From Clostridia bacterium (GTDB taxonomy: Bacteria > Bacillota > Clostridia > UBA1381): a stretch of DNA of 5,281 bases. This document shows positions 1 to 4,749 of the stretch, one piece after another. The DNA is taken from positions 1 to 5,281 of the forward strand of contig JAFQNU010000164.1 in the NCBI GenBank assembly GCA_017420825.1, given 5' to 3'. The position numbers were made by a program, and so were the translations under genes. Each line of letters starts with the position of its first letter. The first letter of the stretch is position 1. The notes under the pieces are model-generated. The model worked only from the letters and a program-made list of their open reading frames with translations. It was not told where the DNA came from and ran no database searches.

Positions 1-1790
1 AATGCCATAGAACCGGCAATCTTGAACGCCATTTCAGAAGAGTCAACTTCATGATAAGAACCATCATAAAGTGTAACCTTAACGTCAACAACATTGTAGC
101 CTGCCAATACACCTGACTGCATTGCTCCCTGAACACCGGCATCAACTGCAGGGATATATTCCTTAGGAACAACACCACCGACAATTGCGTTAACAAATTC
201 GTAGCCTGCACCCTCTTCCATAGGCTCGAGCTTTAACAATACGTGACCGTACTGACCCTTACCACCGGACTGACGTGCATACTTATGCTCAATATTAACA
301 GGCTTTCTGATAGCTTCTCTGTAAGAAACCTGAGGTTCACCAACGTTTGCCTCAACCTTAAATTCTCTCAAAAGTCTGTCAACAATGATTTCAAGGTGCA
401 ACTCACCCATACCTGCAATGATTGTTTGTCCTGTTTCCTCGTCTGTGTAGGTCTTGAATGTAGGATCCTCTTCAGCAAGCTTTGCCAAAGCAATACCCAT
501 TTTTTCCTGACCAGCTTTTGTCTTTGGCTCTATCGCAACACGGATAACCGGTTCCGGGAAGTCCATTGACTCAAGGATAATAGGATTCTTTTCATCACAA
601 AGTGTATCACCTGTTGTTGTATTCTTTAAACCTACCGCAGCAGCGATATCACCTGAATAAACAACACTGATATCTTCTCTGTGGTTAGCATGCATTTGAA
701 GTATTCTTCCGAAACGCTCTCTGTTTCCTTTACATGCATTCAAAACATATGAACCAGCCTCAATTGTTCCTGAATAAACTCTGAAGAAGCAAAGCTTACC
801 TACGAACGGGTCAGTTGCAATCTTAAATGCAAGTGCTGCAAACGGAGCATCGTCTGATGAAGGTCTTTCGTCCTCTTCATCTGTATCAGGGTTAACACCC
901 TTGATGTTAGGAACATCTGTCGGAGCAGGCATATAGTCGATAACAGCATCCAAAAGCAACTGAACACCCTTATTTCTATATGAAGTTCCGCAAAGCATAG
1001 GAACAATTTCATTACTGATTGTAGCCTTTCTCAATGCCTTTTTGAGGTCATCAACAGGTATTTCCTCACCCTCAAGATAAGCCATCATCAACTCCTCATC
1101 AGTCTCAGCAATAGCCTCAACCATGTTAGCTCTGTATTCCTGTGCTTTTTCAAGCATATCAGCAGGGATTTCCTCCTCGCCATACTGTGTTCCCATTTCA
1201 TCATAATAAACTTCAGCCTTCATTGTCATAAGGTCGATAATACCCTTAAAAGTATCCTCCGAACCAATAGGAAGCTGAATGGGCACACCATTTGCATGCA
1301 AACGCTCCTTAACCATGCCAACAACATTATAGAAGTCAGCACCCATGATATCCATTTTGTTAACATATATCATACGTGGAACATTGTAGTCATTAGCCTG
1401 ACGCCAAACTGTTTCTGACTGAGGCTCAACACCGCCCTTTGCACACATTACAGTAACTGAACCGTCAAGAACTCTCAATGAACGCTGAACCTCAACTGTA
1501 AAGTCAACGTGTCCCGGTGTGTCTATAATGTTAATTCTGTGCTTTACTCCAGCCTTGGGGCCTGCATCCTTTGCCCAGAAACATGTTGTAGCAGCAGAAG
1601 TAATTGTAATACCTCTTTCCTGCTCCTGTGCCATCCAGTCCATGGTACCTGCACCCTCGTGAGTTTCACCCATCTTGTGAATACGGCCTGTGTAGTACAA
1701 AATTCTCTCTGTAGTAGTAGTTTTACCGGCATCTATGTGAGCCATGATACCAATATTTCTTGTATTCTCCAATGAATACTCTCTACCCAT
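1..1790 (-). CDS. fusA: Translation elongation factor G (EF-G), 3'-truncated by window edge
   Basis: EF-G is the cytoplasmic GTPase that drives translocation of tRNA and mRNA on the ribosome and, with RRF, ribosome recycling. The visible 596 codons show all GTPase motifs: P-loop AHIDAGKT (residues 17-24), switch I RGITI (59-63), DTPGH (90-94), NKMD (144-147) and the G5-like CGTS followed by NKGVQ and a PAPTDVP linker. Domain II starts near APFAALAFKI, domain III carries GMGELHLE (from residue 460), and domain IV carries the SGGKGQYGHV loop (508-517). The family is about 690-705 residues, so roughly 100 C-terminal residues (end of domain IV and domain V) lie beyond base 1. The ATG at 1790 is preceded by AGGAGG (1799-1804) with 8-nt spacing. 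It is the last visible gene of the str operon, 137 bp after rpsG; tuf often follows but cannot be seen. Identity is certain; no anomaly was seen in the GTPase motifs. Confidence 0.98.
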   Translation of the reverse strand, partial: MGREYSLENTRNIGIMAHIDAGKTTTTERILYYTGRIHKMGETHEGAGTMDWMAQEQERGITITSAATTCFWAKDAGPKAGVKHRINIIDTPGHVDFTVEVQRSLRVLDGSVTVMCAKGGVEPQSETVWRQANDYNVPRMIYVNKMDIMGADFYNVVGMVKERLHANGVPIQLPIGSEDTFKGIIDLMTMKAEVYYDEMGTQYGEEEIPADMLEKAQEYRANMVEAIAETDEELMMAYLEGEEIPVDDLKKALRKATISNEIVPMLCGTSYRNKGVQLLLDAVIDYMPAPTDVPNIKGVNPDTDEEDERPSSDDAPFAALAFKIATDPFVGKLCFFRVYSGTIEAGSYVLNACKGNRERFGRILQMHANHREDISVVYSGDIAAAVGLKNTTTGDTLCDEKNPIILESMDFPEPVIRVAIEPKTKAGQEKMGIALAKLAEEDPTFKTYTDEETGQTIIAGMGELHLEIIVDRLLREFKVEANVGEPQVSYREAIRKPVNIEHKYARQSGGKGQYGHVLLKLEPMEEGAGYEFVNAIVGGVVPKEYIPAVDAGVQGAMQSGVLAGYNVVDVKVTLYDGSYHEVDSSEMAFKIAGSMA

Positions 1791-1809
1791 AATAATTTCC
1801 TCCTTTCCG

Positions 1810-1823
1810 CGTTTTTAAAAACG
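1810..1823. repeat. Perfect 14-bp palindrome next to the fusA ribosome binding site
   Basis: CGTTTTTAAAAACG is a perfect palindrome lying 5 nt upstream of the fusA AGGAGG (1799-1804). As RNA it could form a weak A-U hairpin; as DNA it could be a protein site. No function can be assigned. Confidence 0.4.
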
Positions 1824-1880
1824 AAGAACATATAATGTTATTACTCGTAATTATTTAGCTGTTGCTTTTTACATAATTTT

Positions 1881-1908
1881 ACATTTGCACCGCAAGGGTG
1901 CGAAATAT
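1881..1908 (-). promoter_or_regulatory. Stem-loop in the rpsG-fusA intercistronic region
   Basis: As minus-strand RNA, GCACC pairs with GGUGC around the 5-nt loop CUUGC. The helix extends past a single bulged C through UUU/AAA, A-U, one G-U and a further A-U pair, about 11 pairs in total. The sequence 3' of it is A-rich without a U-run, so it is not an intrinsic terminator. It begins about 20 nt after the rpsG stop and may be a processing, stability or regulatory element. Confidence 0.5.
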
Positions 1909-1927
1909 GCAAAAATTACGCAAAAGA

Positions 1928-2398
1928 CTACCAACGATAGTGAGCAAATGCCCTGTTAGCTTCAGCCATTTTGTGAGTATCCTCACGCTTCTTGCAAGAA
2001 CCACCTGTTCCGTTCAAAGCGTCCATCAACTCGTTAGCAAGTCTTTCCTTCATGGTCTTTTCATTACGTTCTCTTGAATAACGTGTTAACCATCTGAGTC
2101 CCAAAGTTTGTCTTCTTTCCAGACGAACCTCCATCGGAACCTGATAAGTTGCACCACCGACTCTTCTTGCTTTAACTTCAAGAACCGGCATGATGTTATT
2201 CATAGCCTCTGTAAATACTTCCAAAGGATCTCTGCCTGTCTTTTCCTTTATGATATCAAATGCATCATAAACAATTTTCTGTGCAACACCCTTTTTACCG
2301 TCCAACATGATATTGTTGATAAGCTTTGTAACAATTTCGCTGTTGTAGATAGGGTCTGCAAGAACTTCTCTCTTAGCTATAAAACCTTTTCTTGGCAC
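1928..2398 (-). CDS. rpsG: 30S ribosomal protein S7, GTG start
   Basis: S7 is a primary 16S rRNA binder that nucleates assembly of the 30S head and sits near the E-site tRNA. The 156-residue product has the family's usual length and opens with PRKGF; it contains NNIMLDGKKGVAQKIVY (residues 28-44), the basic beta-hairpin RRVGGATYQVPMEV (78-91) and the C-terminus ending AFAHYRW. The start is taken as GTG at 2398 because the AAGGAGGG ribosome binding site (2406-2413) lies 7 nt upstream, and this gives the canonical N-terminus. An in-frame ATG at 2416 would add six residues, but it overlaps the binding site itself and would encode it. The gene lies 165 bp after rpsL and 137 bp before fusA in the same transcription unit. 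In E. coli, S7 represses its own operon by binding the rpsL-rpsG intercistronic mRNA; the stem-loops seen here could allow something similar, but that is inference. Confidence 0.98.
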   Translation of the reverse strand: MPRKGFIAKREVLADPIYNSEIVTKLINNIMLDGKKGVAQKIVYDAFDIIKEKTGRDPLEVFTEAMNNIMPVLEVKARRVGGATYQVPMEVRLERRQTLGLRWLTRYSRERNEKTMKERLANELMDALNGTGGSCKKREDTHKMAEANRAFAHYRW

Positions 2399-2416
2399 GA
2401 TACTTCCCTCCTTCAT
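2399..2416 (-). promoter_or_regulatory. rpsG ribosome binding site that decides a GTG start
   Basis: Reading the minus strand, ATGAAGGAGGGAAGTATC precedes the GTG of rpsG. AAGGAGGG (2406-2413) is a strong Shine-Dalgarno match with 7-nt spacing to GTG 2398. The apparent ATG at 2416 is immediately 5' of this motif and has no binding site of its own, so calling it the start would add six spurious residues. Confidence 0.9.
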
Positions 2417-2423
2417 AATAATT

Positions 2424-2438
2424 ACGGATTAAATCCGT
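2424..2438 (-). promoter_or_regulatory. Stem-loop just upstream of the rpsG ribosome binding site
   Basis: ACGGATT and AATCCGT form a perfect inverted repeat around one central base (6 bp with a 3-nt loop, or 5 bp with a 5-nt loop). It ends 10 nt 5' of the AAGGAGGG site, in the region where E. coli S7 acts on its str mRNA. It could modulate ribosome access; function is inferred from position alone. Confidence 0.45.
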
Positions 2439-2451
2439 CAAATGAATATCA

Positions 2452-2484
2452 CCGGTACTCCGGGATTAGTATTTCAAATCCCCG
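2452..2484 (-). promoter_or_regulatory. Alternative hairpins in the rpsL-rpsG intercistronic region
   Basis: GGGATT (2462-2467) can pair with AATCCC (2477-2482) around a 9-nt loop. CCGG at 2452-2455 can instead pair with CCGG at 2460-2463 around a 4-nt loop. The two helices share bases 2462-2463, so they exclude one another. This is the only GC-rich patch in an otherwise AT-rich gap and is followed by the stem-loop at 2424-2438. No T-run follows, so it is not a terminator. Confidence 0.4.
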
Positions 2485-2526
2485 TCTGTGCGTATACGAT
2501 TTATATAATTGATATAACCCGATATG

Positions 2527-2547
2527 CACTAATAATTGTGATATAAC
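2527..2547 (-). repeat. 21-bp near-repeat, copy B (downstream of rpsL)
   Basis: Reading the minus strand this begins GTTATATCACAATTAT. It is the partner of copy A, placed 17 nt after the rpsL stop codon. The hairpin of copy A is reduced here to three pairs, and the sequence after it is not a good -10. A shorter third match, GTTATATCA, lies at 2510-2518. Confidence 0.6.
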
Positions 2548-2563
2548 TTTTTAAGAAACAATA

Positions 2564-2989
2564 TTATTTCTTATCTGAACCCTTAGGTCTCTTAGCGCCG
2601 TACTTTGAACGGGACTGATTTCTGTTAGCAACTCCCTGAGCATCAAGAGTACCTCTGATGATGTGGTATCTTGTACCAGGTAAGTCCTTAACTCTTCCGC
2701 CTCTGATTAAAACAACGCTATGTTCCTGCAAGTTATGACCGATACCCGGAATATAAGCAGTTACTTCAATTCCGTTTGTAAGTCTTACTCTGGCAATCTT
2801 ACGAAGAGCTGAGTTAGGCTTCTTAGGGGTTGTGGTTCTAACAGCGGTACATACACCTCTCTTTTGCGGAGAGCTGTGGTCATTTGTTTTCTTCTTCAAA
2901 GAGTTTAAGCTTTTCTGAAGAGCAGGGGCAGTAGACTTTTTAACAGCAGTCTGTCTTCCCATTCTTACCAGCTGGTTAAATGTTGGCAT
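2564..2989 (-). CDS. rpsL: 30S ribosomal protein S12
   Basis: S12 lies at the decoding centre of the 30S subunit, where it supports codon-anticodon proofreading and is the classic streptomycin target. The 141-residue product has the clostridial long N-terminal arm (13 residues longer than E. coli S12 before PQKRGVCT, residues 41-48), then TTTPKKPNSALRK (52-64), ARVRLTNGIEVTAYIPG (66-82), GHNLQEHSVVLIRGGRVKDLPG (84-105) and the basic tail SRSKYGAKRPKG. Lys56 and Lys101 correspond to E. coli Lys43 and Lys88 (Met counted); both are wild type, so the common streptomycin-resistance substitutions at these sites are absent. Asp102 matches the aspartate that is methylthiolated in E. coli. The ATG at 2989 has AGGAGGTG (2999-3006) 9 nt upstream. 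The gene lies 66 bp after the L7Ae-like gene. Residue 10 is Met where Lys is usual, a small oddity. Confidence 0.98.
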   Translation of the reverse strand: MPTFNQLVRMGRQTAVKKSTAPALQKSLNSLKKKTNDHSSPQKRGVCTAVRTTTPKKPNSALRKIARVRLTNGIEVTAYIPGIGHNLQEHSVVLIRGGRVKDLPGTRYHIIRGTLDAQGVANRNQSRSKYGAKRPKGSDKK

Positions 2990-3023
2990 ATCGTGTTACA
3001 CCTCCTGTTTTTAAATTTTATAT

Positions 3024-3032
3024 ATTATAACA
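3024..3032 (-). promoter_or_regulatory. Candidate internal promoter before rpsL (extended -10)
   Basis: The minus strand reads TGTTATAAT, a perfect extended -10 (TGn plus TATAAT at 3024-3029). No good -35 lies at 17 bp; TTGGTT at 19 bp is the nearest. Transcription would begin near 3017, about 28 nt before the rpsL ATG and just upstream of its ribosome binding site. This could boost rpsL-rpsG-fusA relative to the L7Ae gene. AT-rich gaps produce such matches by chance, hence moderate confidence. Confidence 0.5.
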
Positions 3033-3051
3033 CATATAAATGTGATATAAC
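3031..3051 (-). repeat. 21-bp near-repeat, copy A (upstream of rpsL)
   Basis: Reading the minus strand this begins GTTATATCACATTTAT and matches copy B (2527-2547) at 18 of 21 positions, including the first 11 without a mismatch. It contains a small hairpin (CACAT, loop TTAT, ATGTG) and lies immediately upstream of the extended -10 of the rpsL promoter candidate, where a -35 or regulator site would be. Confidence 0.6.
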
Positions 3052-3055
3052 CAAC

Positions 3056-3289
3056 CTATTTTAACTGTACTGCACATGATGCGCCTCTTGAAATTGAACA
3101 CATTCTTCCAAGTTCCTTCATGCTTTCGGCATACACTACATCACATGACATCTCATTTGCCGCATCTTCAATCTGCTTTTTCATTGCTTCATCGCAGTCA
3201 TTTGCAATATATATGGTTTGTGCTTTGTCATCCGAAATTGCCTTTAAGGTCTGCTTAAAACCTGCTAAAAGCCTGTCCTTATCTAACAT
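3056..3289 (-). CDS. rplGB: L7Ae-like kink-turn RNA-binding protein (YbxF/RplGB family)
   Basis: A 77-residue member of the bacterial L7Ae/L30e/S12e/Gadd45 family, whose B. subtilis relatives YbxF and YlxQ bind kink-turn RNAs; the cellular role is poorly defined. The family's RNA-contacting N-terminal segment is seen as AGFKQTLKAI (residues 9-18; compare GTKQTVKAL in YbxF), then IYIANDCDE (26-34) and YAESMKELGRMC (53-64). The position directly before rpsL matches its usual synteny (rpoC-ybxF-rpsL in B. subtilis), which supports the call. The later loop, normally close to CGIEVGAA, reads CSISRGAS here (64-71), a departure in a region that contacts RNA in archaeal L7Ae. The ATG at 3289 is chosen over GTG 3292 because GAGGTGG (3297-3303) is 7 nt from the ATG and only 4 nt from the GTG. 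It is the first gene of the operon, behind a strong promoter. Confidence 0.88.
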   Translation of the reverse strand: MLDKDRLLAGFKQTLKAISDDKAQTIYIANDCDEAMKKQIEDAANEMSCDVVYAESMKELGRMCSISRGASCAVQLK

Positions 3290-3296
3290 CACAATA

Positions 3297-3303
3297 CCAC
3301 CTC
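3297..3303 (-). promoter_or_regulatory. Ribosome binding site of the L7Ae-like gene
   Basis: GAGGTGG on the minus strand pairs with the 3' end of 16S rRNA. Its 7-nt distance to ATG 3289 favours that codon over the adjacent in-frame GTG at 3292. Confidence 0.75.
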
Positions 3304-3330
3304 TTTACAAATTACAGTCAAGCATATAAC

Positions 3331-3360
3331 AGTATACCAAAAAAATCCCCTATATGTCAA
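3331..3360 (-). promoter_or_regulatory. Sigma-A promoter of the str operon
   Basis: On the minus strand, TTGACA (3355-3360, perfect -35) is followed by an 18-bp spacer and TATACT (3331-3336, 5/6 of the -10 consensus), with TGG just before the -10 giving an extended -10. Transcription would start near 3324, leaving a leader of about 35 nt before the ATG at 3289. It is the best promoter match in the window and shows that the L7Ae-rpsL-rpsG-fusA unit has its own start. The sites are seen; activity is inferred. Confidence 0.85.
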
Positions 3361-3488
3361 TACTTTTTTTAATTTTTTATTGCATTTCAACCCCGAATTT
3401 CAGAAATTAGTTCGTTTTTACACTATTATCCTTGTAAAAACCACAATATATAGTTGCTTTTTGGTAATCATACACATATATATTGTAT

Positions 3489-3517
3489 ATTATATCATTT
3501 TATCCAATTATTTTAAA
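3489..3517 (-). promoter_or_regulatory. Possible distal second str promoter
   Basis: The minus strand shows TTTAAA (3512-3517, 4/6 of -35), a 17-bp spacer and a perfect TATAAT (3489-3494) preceded by TGA, an extended -10. It faces the str operon and would give a leader of roughly 190 nt. The surrounding AT-richness makes chance matches likely. Confidence 0.3.
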
Positions 3518-3584
3518 AAAATTACCTGCATACTAACAAAAATTACCAAAAATAAAAAAAATGATAAAAAATTAACACAAACTA

Positions 3585-3613
3585 TTGTATATTTTGTAAT
3601 TTTGTTGTAAAAT
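3585..3613 (+). promoter_or_regulatory. Promoter of gap
   Basis: TTGTAT (3585-3590, 3/6 of -35) and TAAAAT (3608-3613, 5/6 of -10) are separated by exactly 17 bp. Transcription would start near 3620, leaving a leader of about 55 nt before the gap ATG. The spacing and position are good; the -35 is weak. Confidence 0.6.
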
Positions 3614-3622
3614 ATAGAGTGA

Positions 3623-3643
3623 TAGACAATTTATGCATGTCTA
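3623..3643 (+). promoter_or_regulatory. Inverted repeat at the gap transcription start
   Basis: TAGACA (3623-3628) and TGTCTA (3638-3643) are perfect 6-bp inverted arms separated by 9 nt. The element lies just after the predicted transcription start, so it could be a repressor operator or a 5' stem-loop that stabilises the gap mRNA. It does not match the TTGTTAA-N4-TTAACAA pattern of clostridial Rex operators. Confidence 0.45.
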
Positions 3644-3661
3644 AAAAATATTATTTTATTT

Positions 3662-3666
3662 GGAGG
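3662..3666 (+). promoter_or_regulatory. Ribosome binding site of gap
   Basis: GGAGG with 8-nt spacing to ATG 3675. The frame is also open from a TTG at 3660, but that codon overlaps this site, so it is not the start. Confidence 0.92.
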
Positions 3667-3674
3667 AATTAATT

Positions 3675-4688
3675 ATGGCAGTAAAAGTTGCAATTAACGG
3701 TTTTGGCCGTATCGGACGTCTTGCATTCAGACAGATGTTCGGAGCAGAAGGTTATGAGGTTGTTGCTATCAACGACTTGACAGATCCAAAAATGCTTGCT
3801 CACCTTTTAAAGTACGATTCATCACAAGGAAGATATGATGGACATACAGTAGAAGCAGGCGAGGATCACATCGTTGTTGACGGAAAGACAATCAAAATAT
3901 ACGCTATCAAAGACGCTAAAGAGTGTCCTTGGGGTGAATTAGGCGTTGACGTTGTATTGGAGTGTACTGGTTTCTATTGTTCAAAGGACAAGTCACAGGC
4001 ACACATCGATGCAGGTGCTAAGAAGGTTGTTATTTCAGCTCCTGCAGGTAACGATTTGAAGACTATCGTTTACAGTGTTAACGAAAACACACTTACAAAA
4101 GACGATACAATCATTTCAGCTGCTTCATGTACAACAAACTGTCTTGCTCCTATGGCAAAGGCATTGAATGATTTTGCTCCTATCCAGTCAGGTATCATGG
4201 CTACAATCCATGCTTACACAGGCGACCAGATGATTCTTGACGGTCCTCACAGAAAGGGTGACTTAAGACGTGCAAGAGCAGGTGCAGTTAACATTGTTCC
4301 TAACTCAACAGGCGCTGCTAAGGCTATCGGTCTTGTTATTCCTGAGCTTAACGGCAAATTAATCGGTGCTGCACAGAGAGTTCCTGTTCCTACAGGTTCA
4401 ACAACCATTTTGACAGCAGTTGTTAAGGGTAAGGACGTAACTAAGGATGCTATCAATGCTGCAATGAAGGCTGCTTCATCAGAAAGCTTTGGTTACAATG
4501 AGGATGAAATCGTTTCTTCAGATATCGTTGGTATCAAGTACGGTTCATTATTTGATGCTACTCAGACAATGGTTGCTCCTATCGCTGACGATTTATATGA
4601 GGTACAGGTTGTTTCATGGTATGACAATGAAAATTCATACACAAGCCAGATGGTTAGAACAATTAAGTACTTTGCTGAATTGAACTAA
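3675..4688 (+). CDS. gap: Glyceraldehyde-3-phosphate dehydrogenase, NAD-dependent, class I
   Basis: This cytoplasmic enzyme oxidises and phosphorylates glyceraldehyde 3-phosphate to 1,3-bisphosphoglycerate with NAD+, in the middle of glycolysis. The 337-residue product has the usual family length. The Rossmann motif NGFGRIGR is at residues 8-15; Asp34 in VVAIND, followed by Leu35, fits NAD rather than NADP use. The active-site motif SCTTNCLAP places the catalytic cysteine at Cys152, and His179 (in TIHAYTGDQ) is its partner. LRRARAGAVNIVPNSTGAAKAIG (substrate phosphate-binding region) and SWYDNENSY near the C-terminus are intact. The start is ATG 3675, behind GGAGG at 8 nt. It appears monocistronic: its own promoter lies upstream and a strong terminator follows the stop by about 20 nt. 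No pgk or tpi gene is adjacent in the window, so it is not in the common glycolytic cluster as far as can be seen. Confidence 0.98.
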   Translation: MAVKVAINGFGRIGRLAFRQMFGAEGYEVVAINDLTDPKMLAHLLKYDSSQGRYDGHTVEAGEDHIVVDGKTIKIYAIKDAKECPWGELGVDVVLECTGFYCSKDKSQAHIDAGAKKVVISAPAGNDLKTIVYSVNENTLTKDDTIISAASCTTNCLAPMAKALNDFAPIQSGIMATIHAYTGDQMILDGPHRKGDLRRARAGAVNIVPNSTGAAKAIGLVIPELNGKLIGAAQRVPVPTGSTTILTAVVKGKDVTKDAINAAMKAASSESFGYNEDEIVSSDIVGIKYGSLFDATQTMVAPIADDLYEVQVVSWYDNENSYTSQMVRTIKYFAELN

Positions 4689-4708
4689 TTAATTTAAGTA
4701 TAAAAACT

Positions 4709-4742
4709 AATACGGGTTGTTGCAATTGCAACAACCCGTATT
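4709..4742. terminator. Bidirectional intrinsic terminator between gap and the converging gene
   Basis: A perfect 34-nt palindrome: 15-bp arms AATACGGGTTGTTGC and GCAACAACCCGTATT around an AATT loop. On the plus strand the 3' arm runs into TTTTAATT (from 4741), which ends gap transcripts. On the minus strand it is followed by TTAGTTTTTA, which serves the gene converging from the right. The position between two stop codons (4688 and 4750) fits a shared terminator. Confidence 0.93.
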
Positions 4743-4749
4743 TTAATTA

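Larger units (their letters stand above)
3304..3659. other. AT-rich divergent intergenic region between the str operon and gap
   Basis: About 370 bp separate the L7Ae-like gene and gap, which point away from each other. The region holds the str promoter at its left end (3331-3360), the gap promoter at its right end (3585-3613), and very AT-rich DNA with A- and T-runs between them. Short direct repeats are present: AAAAATTACC twice (around 3515-3525 and 3538-3547) and ATTGTATATT twice (around 3482 and 3584). No gene is supported; the open plus frame here has no ribosome binding site and its composition is that of random AT-rich sequence. There is no trace of rpoC. Confidence 0.8.

Noticed and set aside
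243..569. Plus-strand open frame of 108 codons
   Set aside because: Antisense to fusA domains III-IV, which are clearly coding on the minus strand.
1509..1775. Plus-strand open frame of 88 codons
   Set aside because: It lies antisense within the GTPase domain of fusA, with no ribosome binding site; its composition (Ser/Cys/Leu-rich) is typical of the reverse complement of a coding region.
1881..1908. Intrinsic terminator after rpsG
   Set aside because: The stem is followed by an A-rich stretch, not a U-run, and fusA continues the operon.
2108..2512. Plus-strand open frame of 134 codons
   Set aside because: Mostly antisense to rpsG, extending into the rpsL-rpsG gap; no recognisable domain and no start signal.
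3289..3324. Kink-turn in the L7Ae-like gene's leader, allowing autoregulation
   Set aside because: I looked for paired GA/AG next to a C-stem with a 3-nt bulge; only isolated GA steps occur and no flanking helices form.
3076..3329. Two overlapping plus-strand frames opposite the L7Ae-like gene
   Set aside because: They are antisense to a conserved gene and one runs over the str leader; neither has a start signal.
3430..3480. Second plus-strand promoter for gap (TTGCTT, 17 bp, TATATA near 3454-3482)
   Set aside because: Both hexamers are poor matches and such pairs are expected by chance in this AT-rich stretch; the site at 3585-3613 is better placed.
3380..3610. Plus-strand frame of 76 codons resembling a small membrane protein
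   Set aside because: Its hydrophobic Ile/Tyr/Lys-rich translation follows from AT-rich DNA; there is no ribosome binding site, it starts at a rare codon, and its end overlaps the gap promoter.
4247..4683. Minus-strand (4247-4456) and plus-strand (4489-4683) frames inside gap
   Set aside because: Shadows of the conserved GAPDH frame.
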